DNA of 64,000 bases from contig CAWDUP010000004.1 in assembly GCA_963805505.1 (NCBI GenBank), positions 62,001-126,000 of the forward strand, read 5' to 3'. The stretch is from JANPBY01 sp963805505 (GTDB lineage Bacteria; Actinomycetota; Actinomycetes; DATJPE01). Within the stretch, counting starts at the first letter, position 1. Each line of letters opens with the position of its first letter. This document shows, piece after piece, positions 33,458 to 44,432 of the stretch. The notes beneath the pieces were generated by a model, which did not search any database, was not told the DNA's origin, and worked only from the letters and a program-made list of their open reading frames with translations. The translations under genes and the position numbers were made by a program.

Positions 33458-34114
33458 TCAGGACGCGAGGGCACGGCCGAACAGGATCTCCAGCTCGCTG
33501 GCCGTCTCTACGTAGTTCGCGTGCAGGATGCCGACCAAGCCGAGCTCGGTGGCCGCCCGGATGTTCGGTCGAAGATCGTCGACGAAGACGCAATCCTCGG
33601 CCTCGAGCTCGAGCAGCTCCAGGGTGTGCTGGAAGATCCGCGGCTCCGGCTTGCGCATCCCGACCTCACCAGAGATGACGACGACGTCGAACATCTCGTC
33701 CCACCCGTCGCGCGGATAGTCGTTGCCCCAGGAGTTCGACAGCAGGGCCGTACGGATCCCTGTGGCACGGGCCCGTCGCACCAGACCAACCATGTCGGCG
33801 GCGTGCTCAAAGCGGCTGAACATCCGAGTGAGCAGTCCTGCCGGCTCCACCGGCGCACCCTTGACGGTGCGCAGCTCCGCGGCGAGCCGTCGCTCGAAGT
33901 CCGGCACCTCCAGCTCTCCTCGTTCCAAGGCATGGACCGGGTTCCAGACCGCTTCGGCACCCACGCCGTCGCCCAACCATCGACGCATCACTTGGCGGAA
34001 TCCGTCGACGGCAACGGCATCGTCAGCTGCCCAGGACTCCATCGATGCCGTGAGATCACTCGTCAGGACCCCGCCCCAGTCCACGATCAGGCCGGCGAGC
34101 TCGCGATCAGGCAC
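33458..34114 (-). CDS. HAD-family hydrolase
   Basis: A 218-residue HAD protein. Motif I is V-D-W-G-G-V-L, with Gly instead of the second Asp; motif II is L-L-S-N-S, the motif III Lys is in R-K-P-E-P, and motif IV is F-V-D-D. GTG 34114 overlaps the end of the phosphotransferase gene, so the two are coupled. This pairing resembles the HAD and APH-like domains joined in ACAD10-type proteins. It is a paralogue of the island HAD gene. Confidence 0.85.
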   Translation of the reverse strand: MPDRELAGLIVDWGGVLTSDLTASMESWAADDAVAVDGFRQVMRRWLGDGVGAEAVWNPVHALERGELEVPDFERRLAAELRTVKGAPVEPAGLLTRMFSRFEHAADMVGLVRRARATGIRTALLSNSWGNDYPRDGWDEMFDVVVISGEVGMRKPEPRIFQHTLELLELEAEDCVFVDDLRPNIRAATELGLVGILHANYVETASELEILFGRALAS

Positions 34115-35162
34115 CCGCGACCTCCCGAGCCGCCGCAAGCAGATCCGGGACACCGCGCTCGAGGCGAGCGAAGAAGGCATCGTCGGACTGTCCGGCCAAC
34201 CAGCGGTGATAGCTCACCTCGAGCAGGATCGCGAGCTTCCACAACGCAAGTGCCCGAAACCAGCGCAGATCGCCGGCTGGTCGCCTCATGGACTCCTCCC
34301 AGCGCGCCACCAGCTCTGCCTTGCTCGGGAAACCGCCAGCAGTCGTGGGAGACATCGGCAACGGGAGGTGCTCGCCGGGTTCGGGCCAGAACGTCAACAA
34401 GTAGCCAAGATCGGCACGCGGATCACCGATCGTGGCCATCTCCCAGTCGACGATGGCTGCCACCGATGCGTCGGAGGGGTTCACGATCGCGTTGTCGAGC
34501 TTGAAGTCTCCGTGCACGAGAGTGGCAGGGACAGCTGTCGGTCGGGTGTCCTGCAGCCAGTCCCGGACCACGTCGTAGTCCGGCAGCCCACGAGCCGTTC
34601 CGCCGGCTTGCGCAACAGCCGCAGACAGTCCCTCGCGCTGCGCGACCCAGCGACTGAGCTGACGATCGAGATAGCCGACCGGTCGCCCGAAGCCCGCCTC
34701 CGCGAAGCGCGACACCGGCACCTGATGGATTGCGACGAGCTGATCGATCAGCTCGTAGCCCAAGGTGCGCCGCGATTGCCCAGACAGCCACGGTGGGAGC
34801 TCTTCGCGGATCACCTCGCCCTCGACCCGGTCCATGACGTAGAACGGGGCGCCCAGGACGTTCTGGTCTTCACACGCGGCCACGACGCGAGGCACCCGAG
34901 CCACGCCGTCCTGCAGCAAGCTCAGGATGCGGAACTCGCGCAGCACGTCATGCGCCGTCGGCAACAAGGGGCCGTAGGGCGGGCGGCGGAGCACGTACGG
35001 CGGCGCGCCAGCCCTGGTCACGGCGAAGGTGAGGTTGCTGTGGCCAGCGCCCAAGGGCTGCAGATCACAAGGGCCGGAGCCGGCGAGATTCTCCTGAGCC
35101 CAGGTGTCCAGCACACCTGCACCGATGATCGTCGACGGTCCGGGCGAAGCAGCGGGCACCAC
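34107..35162 (-). CDS. Phosphotransferase (APH/ACAD10-like) family protein
   Basis: A 351-residue aminoglycoside-phosphotransferase-fold kinase. The nucleotide region is G-A-G-H-S-N-L-T-F, the catalytic loop H-G-D-F-K-L-D-N and the metal Asp V-D-W-E. It resembles ACAD10/FadE36-type kinases thought to act on hydroxyacyl compounds rather than antibiotics. It is coupled to a HAD hydrolase downstream and lies 19 bases after the TadZ-like gene. Confidence 0.85.
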   Translation of the reverse strand: MVPAASPGPSTIIGAGVLDTWAQENLAGSGPCDLQPLGAGHSNLTFAVTRAGAPPYVLRRPPYGPLLPTAHDVLREFRILSLLQDGVARVPRVVAACEDQNVLGAPFYVMDRVEGEVIREELPPWLSGQSRRTLGYELIDQLVAIHQVPVSRFAEAGFGRPVGYLDRQLSRWVAQREGLSAAVAQAGGTARGLPDYDVVRDWLQDTRPTAVPATLVHGDFKLDNAIVNPSDASVAAIVDWEMATIGDPRADLGYLLTFWPEPGEHLPLPMSPTTAGGFPSKAELVARWEESMRRPAGDLRWFRALALWKLAILLEVSYHRWLAGQSDDAFFARLERGVPDLLAAAREVAGA

Positions 35163-35181
35163 GCCACCCTACGAGGCCGCT

Positions 35182-36453
35182 CTAAGTGCCGACGGCTGCC
35201 TTGGATCGGCGTCGACGGCGACCAGCGCCCTCGGACTCCGGCGCGAGCTCGCGGGCCAGTCCGGCCAACGCCGTTCGAGCCGGGGATCGAGGAGCGACCG
35301 CTGCGAGGAACTGGCCGGTGCGCAGCGCCTTGTCGAATGCGTCCGGGTCATCGGGGATCAGCACCACGTCGTCAGCGCCGGCGTGCCGCTCGAGGCTGTC
35401 CCGCAGCTGCCGCTCCGGTGCCGAACCCACGGCACTCTTGCGAACCCGGGTCAAGACCACGCGCAGCGAAGCCGTCGGCGCCGCTTTCCTTGCCTCGGGG
35501 AGGGCGCGGATCAGCCGGTGGACACCGATCGGGTCCGCCCGACCCACGGCCAGCAGCACGTCGCAGTCCTCCAGGGTGGCCAGGGTGGCGGCGTTGCGCT
35601 GGGGCGCGGAGGTGTCGTAGCTCAGCTCCTCATCCTGCTCGAGCCCGAAGCCGCAATCGACCACCGTGTAGTCGACCAGCAAGCGACTCTGCGCCCACAC
35701 CTGGGTGAGCGCCGCCCGCCGGAGTTCCGGCCACCGGTCGGGGCGGACGATGCCGGTGAGCACGCGCAAGTGGGGCGCCGCCTCCCGCGCACTGCCCGAC
35801 AGCGAGGCCAGGTCGAGCTCTCCGCCGGCCACCCCCCGGGCCGCTGCGGCGATCCCGGGCGCCTCGTCGAGCAGTCCCAACAGCTGCGCGACGGCGCCCC
35901 CATAGGTGTCGGCGTCGGCCAGCAATGTGGGCTGCCCGAGCAGGGACAACTCGTGGGCGAGGTAGCTCGCAACGCAGGTGCGACCGGGGGCGCCCGTTGG
36001 CCCCCAGACCGCGACCAGGCGCCCTCGCCGCGGCGGCTCGACCTCGATGGGTGGCTGGGCGCGCTCGGCCGGAACCACCTCCAGCGGACCACGACGTACG
36101 ACAGCGAGAACGGCCAGCGCACCCGCGTCGGCGTCAGTCGCATCCACCGCGACTACGTCGGCAACGCCCATCATCCGGATCCGTCGTTCGGCGGCTTCGT
36201 CCTGCGCGGCAACCACGACCACGACCGCGACGCCGAGGCGACGCAACCGATCGAACGCTTCATGGTCCAGGCGTCTGAGGCCGGCCGAGATCACCGCGGT
36301 GGCGGACTGACCGGATTCGGCGACGGCCAGCAGGTCGGCCAGATCGACGCACCGCCGGACGATGCGAACACCGCTGGCCCGACCGATGGTCGCGAGGATC
36401 ACTGGCTCAGCCGGTGCCCCCTCGAGAGCAAGCAGCACCGGTATGCCGGTCAT
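35182..36453 (-). CDS. TadZ/CpaE-like pilus-localisation protein (ParA/MinD fold)
   Basis: A 423-residue protein with an N-terminal receiver-like region (about residues 1-125) and a MinD/ParA-like domain from about 145. The P-loop reads G151-P-T-G-A-P-G-R-T159, without either lysine of the deviant Walker A motif, so ATP use may be altered. It is the expected membrane-pole localisation factor of the Tad pilus at 1.7-6.4 kb, although separated from it by about 29 kb. It overlaps the CpaB-like gene by ATGA. Confidence 0.78.
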   Translation of the reverse strand: MTGIPVLLALEGAPAEPVILATIGRASGVRIVRRCVDLADLLAVAESGQSATAVISAGLRRLDHEAFDRLRRLGVAVVVVVAAQDEAAERRIRMMGVADVVAVDATDADAGALAVLAVVRRGPLEVVPAERAQPPIEVEPPRRGRLVAVWGPTGAPGRTCVASYLAHELSLLGQPTLLADADTYGGAVAQLLGLLDEAPGIAAAARGVAGGELDLASLSGSAREAAPHLRVLTGIVRPDRWPELRRAALTQVWAQSRLLVDYTVVDCGFGLEQDEELSYDTSAPQRNAATLATLEDCDVLLAVGRADPIGVHRLIRALPEARKAAPTASLRVVLTRVRKSAVGSAPERQLRDSLERHAGADDVVLIPDDPDAFDKALRTGQFLAAVAPRSPARTALAGLARELAPESEGAGRRRRRSKAAVGT

Positions 36454-37175
36454 GAGGAGGGGACCTGGACCAGATCGATGGGGCCGTCCTGGGCCGCCTG
36501 CACCAGTGATTGCACGTCGAGGGGCTCCACACCCAACGCGACCCCCATCGCCGAGCCCGACGGGCCGAGGCGACCGCCGTCCTCCACAAGGTCCTGCACC
36601 AAAGCGGCCTCCACGACCAGGTAGGTCTGACCGTCGTCCGGTGTCACATAGACGTCGACTCGGTGACCCCGAGCCAAGTCGGTCGGCGCATGGAACCGCT
36701 CGACCTCGACGGTCACCTGGCGAAGTGCTGGCCCAACCGGGGTCGAGGCAACAGCCGTGACCGGAAGGAGCTCACCGGCTCGCACCGGGCGCAGCAGGAT
36801 CCACCCGACCGGTGGGGCCGCGTCGGCGGAGACGTAGGCCCGCGCCGCATCTCCCAGGCGGACCTGGACCGTCCGCAGATCGCCGGCTTGGAGCACCGAA
36901 CCCGCCCCGAGGTCACCAGCCGCTGACCACACAGCAACCGTGTCGTCAGCGGCGGCGAGGGCTCGGGCACCCAGAACGACGGAGACCAGCACGAGCAGCA
37001 CCCCGCCGAGGAGACGGACGTCGCGCCATCGTGGGCGAGCCAGCCGAGCTGCCGCAGGCGAGCGCCCGGCCGCCTCCACGGAGGCACTGGTCTCCGATAC
37101 CACGTCCCACCCCGGCCTTCGCGTCGTGCCGGCTCTCGCCGGCCCGCGCACATCGATCGACCTCGAGACCTTCAT
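36450..37175 (-). CDS. CpaB/SAF-domain pilus protein
   Basis: A 241-residue protein with one N-terminal membrane helix (about residues 53-75) and an SAF-type domain beginning with the L-G-A-G-S-V-L-Q-A-G-D-L-R motif at about 88-100. In Tad systems CpaB/RcpC is an envelope component. I chose ATG 37175; GTG 37103, after GGGGTGGGAC, is a good alternative. It begins the minus-strand unit CpaB-TadZ-APH-HAD. Confidence 0.75.
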   Translation of the reverse strand: MKVSRSIDVRGPARAGTTRRPGWDVVSETSASVEAAGRSPAAARLARPRWRDVRLLGGVLLVLVSVVLGARALAAADDTVAVWSAAGDLGAGSVLQAGDLRTVQVRLGDAARAYVSADAAPPVGWILLRPVRAGELLPVTAVASTPVGPALRQVTVEVERFHAPTDLARGHRVDVYVTPDDGQTYLVVEAALVQDLVEDGGRLGPSGSAMGVALGVEPLDVQSLVQAAQDGPIDLVQVPSS

Positions 37176-37282
37176 CGTGCCCCAGGTCAACGAGCCTCGC
37201 CGAGGCTTTCCACACCCGTACGGGTGATCCACAGGCACTCGGCCGGCCGGTTTGCGACGGCGCGCTCTGCGATGATCGGCCC

Positions 37283-37531
37283 GTGACCCCCGAACCACGG
37301 TTCCTGACGCTGGCCGACGTCGCGGAGGTGCTCAACATCTCCGCGGCGCAGACCTACGCACTCGTGCGGTCAGGTGACCTTGCAGCCATCAAGGTGGGCG
37401 GCCGAGGTCAGTGGCGCGTCGAGGCCAGCCGCCTCGAGGAATACATCGAGCGGATGTATTCGCAGACCGCAGACTTCGTGGCCAACCATCCCCTCGGTGG
37501 GCCGGACGACGCCGGGTCTCCCGACCTCTAG
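37283..37531 (+). CDS. Small excisionase/MerR-like helix-turn-helix DNA-binding protein
   Basis: An 82-residue protein made almost entirely of one HTH_17-type winged domain: F-L-T-L-A-D-V-A-E-V-L-N-I-S, then G-D-L-A-A-I-K-V-G-G-R-G-Q-W-R-V. Such proteins are common developmental or gene-specific regulators in actinomycetes (BldC is a relative). No phage integrase is nearby, so excision is unlikely. It is divergent from the CpaB-like gene and converges on the next gene with a 4-base overlap. Confidence 0.85.
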   Translation: MTPEPRFLTLADVAEVLNISAAQTYALVRSGDLAAIKVGGRGQWRVEASRLEEYIERMYSQTADFVANHPLGGPDDAGSPDL

Positions 37532-38112
37532 ACCCCGCGACCGCTCGTCGTCCCGGAGTCCGCTGACCGCAGCCGTACGGCAGCCAGCGCCGCGAAAGGC
37601 ACCAGCCGGAGGCCGATCCGGCTGCGTGGCTCACCCGCTGGATGCTCCATCACCTCGAGGTAGTCCTGACCTACCCGGTCGATGGTTCCGGAGTGGCTCT
37701 CGCCCGAGAGGGTGGTCACCACCACTTCCGAACGGTCCCTGGCCACGGCTCGAAGCGCGTGACCCAGCCCGAGCCGCGCATCGACCGGTCCCTCGCTCGC
37801 CGGATCCGCCGACGTAGCGCCGTGCCGGCGGATGCCGGTCAGCGCCGCCACGGGAACCACGACCTCGACGCCCTGACAAGCGAGGAGCATCCAGTCCGAT
37901 CCCACGGCGGCCACCCGACCGTCGAGCGGGTCGAGCCCACGTACGTCCACGGTGAGCTCGCCGCCCGTGCCGTGCGCCGCACGCAGCCGGTCGACGATCC
38001 GCAGCCGAGCGGTCTCGCGACGAGCCCGGTCTGCGACCTCCGCGTCGAGCTCGGCTCGCTCACCCGCGGCTGCCTGCGCCTCCAGGTCGCCGAACAGCTC
38101 TTCCCAACGCAC
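37528..38112 (-). CDS. Conserved actinobacterial protein of unknown function
   Basis: A 194-residue cytoplasmic protein. The N-terminus W-E-E-L-F-G-D-L-E-A-Q is followed by a charged coiled stretch to about residue 40 and a beta-rich region with G-S-D-W-M-L-L and V-G-Q-D-Y-L-E-V-M, suggestive of small barrel (Sm/SH3-like) repeats. No function is known to me. It is transcribed away from the LysM gene. Confidence 0.65.
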   Translation of the reverse strand: MRWEELFGDLEAQAAAGERAELDAEVADRARRETARLRIVDRLRAAHGTGGELTVDVRGLDPLDGRVAAVGSDWMLLACQGVEVVVPVAALTGIRRHGATSADPASEGPVDARLGLGHALRAVARDRSEVVVTTLSGESHSGTIDRVGQDYLEVMEHPAGEPRSRIGLRLVPFAALAAVRLRSADSGTTSGRGV

Positions 38113-38184
38113 GCAGCAGACGCTAGGCCACGCCGAACCGGGCTAGCTCCACATCCGAGCCGATGACTCCTTGACTCTGAGCGA

Positions 38185-38237
38185 AAACGGAGGATAGTCC
38201 AGTCAAACATAAGCAAACTTAAGTAAATGGAGATCAG
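38185..38237 (+). promoter_or_regulatory. AT-rich promoter/operator region upstream of the LysM gene
   Basis: This short stretch is markedly AT-rich for the window, with the related blocks CATAAGCAAA and CTTAAGTAAA about 11 bases apart just before ATG 38238. It probably carries the promoter, and the repeated blocks may be a regulator site, perhaps for a BldC-like HTH protein. GGAG precedes the start codon. Confidence 0.5.
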
Positions 38238-38966
38238 ATGCACGCATTGCTGACCGGCTGGCCGTTCCGGTGGCTGAGCCGGTGGCTGCTCTGGATCGGC
38301 GGGCTCGCCGTCGGCGTCGGCGTCCTCACCTGGTCGACCGGACCGCTGATCCAGGCGGCCTCAGCTGAACCAGAGCCCGGCGATGCTGTCGCGCTGGCGT
38401 GTGCCGCGGCGGCGTGGCTGGTGTGTGGATGGCTGCTCCTCGGTACGGCTGCCGCCCTGGTCGAGGCGGCCGGCGTAGCCGTCGGAGGACGCTTCGGCCA
38501 GGCTCGGTGGCCGGCCCGGGTCGCGGGCGCCGTGACACCGAGCTCGGTTCGCGACCTCGTGGGGCGCACCCTGCGCACGGGTCTGGCGCTGAGCACCGTG
38601 ACCGCGGTGATCGCCGGAGTCGGCGGCATCGCGACGCCCGTACAGGCGACCACCGCAACCGCCCCCGCCGGCGCTGGGGCAGCGGCGGACGACGCGACAG
38701 CACCGTCTCTGCCATCCCTTGACCGGCCGGCAACCAGCGCGGCAGCCCACGAACTGGTGCCGCCGCGTCAACCGCAGTCCTACACCGTCACCCCGGGAGA
38801 CACCTTGTGGGGCATAGCTGCCGCGCACCTGCCCCGTCCGCCGACCAATTCCTCGATTGCTCGTGCCTGGCCGCTGTGGTGGCACACCAATCGCGCGGTC
38901 ATCGGCAATGATCCCGATCTGATCCAGCCGGGACAGGTCCTGCGCGTGCCGGGGGGATCCCGGTGA
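38238..38966 (+). CDS. Membrane-anchored LysM-domain protein
   Basis: A 242-residue protein with three N-terminal hydrophobic segments (about residues 10-35, 50-78 and 105-135), a linker and a C-terminal LysM domain from about residue 178 (Y-T-V-T-P-G-D-T-L-W-G-I-A, ending G-Q-V-L-R-V-P). LysM binds peptidoglycan, so it likely tethers the membrane to the wall. It overlaps the next gene by 4 bases. Confidence 0.85.
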   Translation: MHALLTGWPFRWLSRWLLWIGGLAVGVGVLTWSTGPLIQAASAEPEPGDAVALACAAAAWLVCGWLLLGTAAALVEAAGVAVGGRFGQARWPARVAGAVTPSSVRDLVGRTLRTGLALSTVTAVIAGVGGIATPVQATTATAPAGAGAAADDATAPSLPSLDRPATSAAAHELVPPRQPQSYTVTPGDTLWGIAAAHLPRPPTNSSIARAWPLWWHTNRAVIGNDPDLIQPGQVLRVPGGSR

Positions 38967-39571
38967 CCGCCGTCGTCGAGGACCGGGTCTCGTGCCTCAG
39001 CGTTGCACCGGCTCCAGATCGGGAGCCAGCCTTCGACGACGAGGTGACCACACCGGCTCCGGGTGACGGACGGCGAGGCAGCCAGCAGATCCTGCCTCTG
39101 GAGTGGTCGCTGCCCGGCGGCCTGCCGGCGACTCCACAGCCCGGGCAGCTCCGCCTCCTACCCAGACCAGGCACAGCCGGCGCAGCGGTGCAGGACACCG
39201 ACGACTTCGGGCGCGTTCCGACGATCCGCGGAGACCTCCCAGATCCGGGACCGTGGGCCGCTCGGTTGCTCCAGGGCATCGCCGAGATCCTCACCCTGGA
39301 CCGACCGCTGAGCCAGTTGGCGCGTTGGGCAGGGCCGGAGGTCTACGAAGACCTGCGGCGTCGGGTGGAGGCCAGGCGCCGCGGTGGAGCACCAGGCGCG
39401 CGGGCCGGTGCAGCGCGCCCGATCCTGCGCTCGCTGCATGTCAGCGAACCAGCCGACGGGGTGGCCGAGGTCTGCGCGGTGATCCACGACGGAAACCGCT
39501 CGCTGGCCTACGCCGTCCGACTGGAGGGCCTGGACGGGCGCTGGCGAGCCATGGCCCTGGAGCTGGCTTGA
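38963..39571 (+). CDS. DUF6459/Rv family protein upstream of secA
   Basis: A 202-residue protein with a disordered N-terminal half and a compact C-terminal half of about 110 residues (L-L-Q-G-I-A-E-I-L-T-L-D-R-P-L-S-Q-L-A-R-W-A, ending W-R-A-M-A-L-E-L). Genes like this commonly lie convergent to secA in actinobacteria. The function is unknown, and the family number is from memory. Confidence 0.65.
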   Translation: MTAVVEDRVSCLSVAPAPDREPAFDDEVTTPAPGDGRRGSQQILPLEWSLPGGLPATPQPGQLRLLPRPGTAGAAVQDTDDFGRVPTIRGDLPDPGPWAARLLQGIAEILTLDRPLSQLARWAGPEVYEDLRRRVEARRRGGAPGARAGAARPILRSLHVSEPADGVAEVCAVIHDGNRSLAYAVRLEGLDGRWRAMALELA

Positions 39572-39610
39572 GCGAGCTGGCCAGCAGGCCTGCGACAGAT
39601 CGGAGTCAGG

Positions 39611-42451
<2,841 letters not shown>

Positions 42452-42601
42452 TGGTACTCCTGGTTCCTACGCCGCAGTGGGCCGCGGCTGCTGACTCCAT
42501 CGTAATCGGCTCGTGACCTGGTTGGCGCTGCAGCCGCCCCGCACGGCCACTTCGACGACAAGTCGGTCGCGTGGCGCAGCCGAGACGGGCAAGATCTCGA
42601 C

Positions 42602-43147
42602 ATGACTCCCGTACGCCTGACCGACGGTGTAGTCGTCCTTCGAGCCCTGCTGCCCACCGACGTGGACGACATCACCGAGGCCTGCCAGGACCCCGAGACC
42701 CAACGGTGGACCACCGTCCCCGTGCCCTACACCCGCGAGCACTCGGTGGAGTTCGTCGCCAATCACGGTACCGACTCGGTCGGCTGGCGGGAGGGGCGCA
42801 ATCCGGTATGGGTGATCACCGAAGCCGGCCATGACCACTACGGCGGCGCCATCGACCTCCGCCTGGACGGCGACGGCGGAGCTGAGGTCGGATATGCCCT
42901 GGCGCCCAGGATGCGCGGCAAGGGCCACATGCAACGAGCGCTGCGGCTGGCCTGCACGTGGGCTTTCACCGAGGGCGGAGTCGCGCACGTGATCTGGTTC
43001 GCGCATGTCGGCAATGAGGCCTCGCGACGAACTGCTGAGGCCGTCGGCTTCCGATCTCTCGACGGAGTGCTTCGCCAGCACTGCGTGTCCCGGGGGGTCC
43101 GGCACGACAGCTGGGTCGCGGACCTCCTGCCCGGCGACCTGCTGTGA
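42602..43147 (+). CDS. GNAT N-acetyltransferase (RimJ/RimL-like)
   Basis: A 181-residue GNAT protein. R-L-T-D-G-V-V-V-L-R at the start and the acetyl-CoA loop L-A-P-R-M-R-G-K-G-H-M-Q-R-A are RimJ/RimL-like; N-E-A-S-R-R-T-A-E-A-V-G-F follows. It may acetylate a protein N-terminus or a small amine. It overlaps the next acetyltransferase by ATG/TGA-type coupling. Confidence 0.85.
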   Translation: MTPVRLTDGVVVLRALLPTDVDDITEACQDPETQRWTTVPVPYTREHSVEFVANHGTDSVGWREGRNPVWVITEAGHDHYGGAIDLRLDGDGGAEVGYALAPRMRGKGHMQRALRLACTWAFTEGGVAHVIWFAHVGNEASRRTAEAVGFRSLDGVLRQHCVSRGVRHDSWVADLLPGDLL

Positions 43148-43722
43148 CCGAACCCGCCGCCCTGATCCCACCGCCGCTCGGCGGGATCGGATTCGTCCTG
43201 CGAGCCCTCCGCCCCGACGACGCCGAGGAGCTGTATCGCCAGGTGCGGGCCGACGACCAGATGCGCCGTTGGAGCTCGCTTGGCCGGGTCAACGACCTGC
43301 AGGAGACCAGGACCTGGGCGCGCTCTCGAGCCACCCCCAACCGGATGGAGTGGACGATCCGCGTCCCCACCGGCGAGATCGCCGGCCGGGTAGCCCTGCA
43401 CCAGATCGATGAGAGCAGCGGTCAGGCCGAGATCGGCTACGGCCTGTTCGAGATCTACCGCGGGCGGGGCCTTGCTCGCCGGGTCGTGACGACGGTGACG
43501 ACCTACGGTCTCGAAGACCTGCTCTTGCACCGGATCATCCTCGAGCACGGCGTCGACAACCTCCCGTCGTGCCGCGTCGCGGAGTTCTGCGGCTATCGCC
43601 TGGAGGGGACCATGCGGCAGGCTCATGAACGTCCAGGCGGTGGCTGGGACGACGCGCACCTGCACGCACGCCTGGCCACCGACCCACCGAGTGGTGCAGC
43701 TGACCAAGGAGTTCTCACATGA
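43144..43722 (+). CDS. GNAT N-acetyltransferase (RimJ/RimL-like), second copy
   Basis: A 192-residue GNAT protein. Family marks are I-G-F-V-L-R-A-L-R-P-D-D, G-Y-G-L-F-E-I-Y-R-G-R-G-L-A-R-R and N-L-P-S-C-R-V-A-E-F-C-G-Y. GTG 43144 overlaps the preceding stop. It is only distantly similar to the adjacent acetyltransferase. Confidence 0.85.
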   Translation: MTEPAALIPPPLGGIGFVLRALRPDDAEELYRQVRADDQMRRWSSLGRVNDLQETRTWARSRATPNRMEWTIRVPTGEIAGRVALHQIDESSGQAEIGYGLFEIYRGRGLARRVVTTVTTYGLEDLLLHRIILEHGVDNLPSCRVAEFCGYRLEGTMRQAHERPGGGWDDAHLHARLATDPPSGAADQGVLT

Positions 43723-44384
43723 AGATCGCCGTTCTGGGCACGGGTGTCGTGGGACAGACGCTGGGCACGGCGCTCGTCGCCCTCAGGCACGAGGTCCGGC
43801 TCGGCTCGCGCGCGGCGCGCAATCCCCAGGCCCTGGAGTGGGCGACCACGAACGGTCAGGCCGACGGAGCGGGCACCTTTGGCGAGGTGGCCGCCTGGGC
43901 AGAGGTGGTCGTGAACGCAACCAACGGGGCAGCGTCTGTGCAGCTGTTGTCCGAGATCGCCGATCAGGTGGGCTCATCGGTGCTGATCGACGTCTCCAAC
44001 GCGCTCGACTTCTCCAACGGCTTCCCGCCCACTCTGTCGGTGGTCAACGACGACAGCCTGGGCGAGCAGATCCAGCGGGCACTCCCCGAGGCTCGGGTGG
44101 TCAAGGCGCTCAACACCTTGAATGCCGACCTGATGCTCCACCCAGCCGGGCTCGCAGAGCCCACCGACCTGTTCATCGCCGGTGACGATCCAGCCGCGAA
44201 GGATGTGGTGCGCGATCTGCTCACGTCAGCCGGTTGGCTGCCGGGGAACATCCACGACCTAGGCGGCATCGAAGCGTCGCGAGGTCCCGAGATGTGGCTG
44301 CCCCTGTGGCTTCGCCTGATGGGCTCCACCGGTTCAGCTGGGTTCAACATCCACGTCGTCCGCGCCGCATCCGACGCTGACTGA
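43719..44384 (+). CDS. NADPH-dependent F420 reductase-like oxidoreductase
   Basis: A 221-residue Rossmann-fold protein: K-I-A-V-L-G-T-G-V-V-G-Q-T-L at the N-terminus with G-S-R binding the cofactor phosphate, D-V-S-N-A-L-D-F and V-V-K-A-L-N-T-L. It resembles F420H2:NADP oxidoreductases and related dinucleotide-binding proteins. It overlaps the acetyltransferase by 4 bases. Whether it uses F420 is not shown. Confidence 0.8.
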   Translation: MKIAVLGTGVVGQTLGTALVALRHEVRLGSRAARNPQALEWATTNGQADGAGTFGEVAAWAEVVVNATNGAASVQLLSEIADQVGSSVLIDVSNALDFSNGFPPTLSVVNDDSLGEQIQRALPEARVVKALNTLNADLMLHPAGLAEPTDLFIAGDDPAAKDVVRDLLTSAGWLPGNIHDLGGIEASRGPEMWLPLWLRLMGSTGSAGFNIHVVRAASDAD

Positions 44385-44389
44385 GGCCT

Positions 44390-44421
44390 TGAGCTGCGGC
44401 TGCGTTGAGCTGCGGCTGCGT
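44390..44421. repeat. Two perfect tandem copies of a 16-base unit
   Basis: The unit TGAGCTGCGGCTGCGT occurs twice without spacing in the 48-base gap between two genes, and a partial GCTGCGT follows near 44440. It is short and probably a slippage product. Confidence 0.8.
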
Positions 44422-44432
44422 CCAGCTGAGTG

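Noticed and set aside
37283..37531. Excisionase of a mobile element
   Set aside because: The domain is excisionase-like, but there is no integrase, att site or phage gene around it, so a host regulator is more likely.
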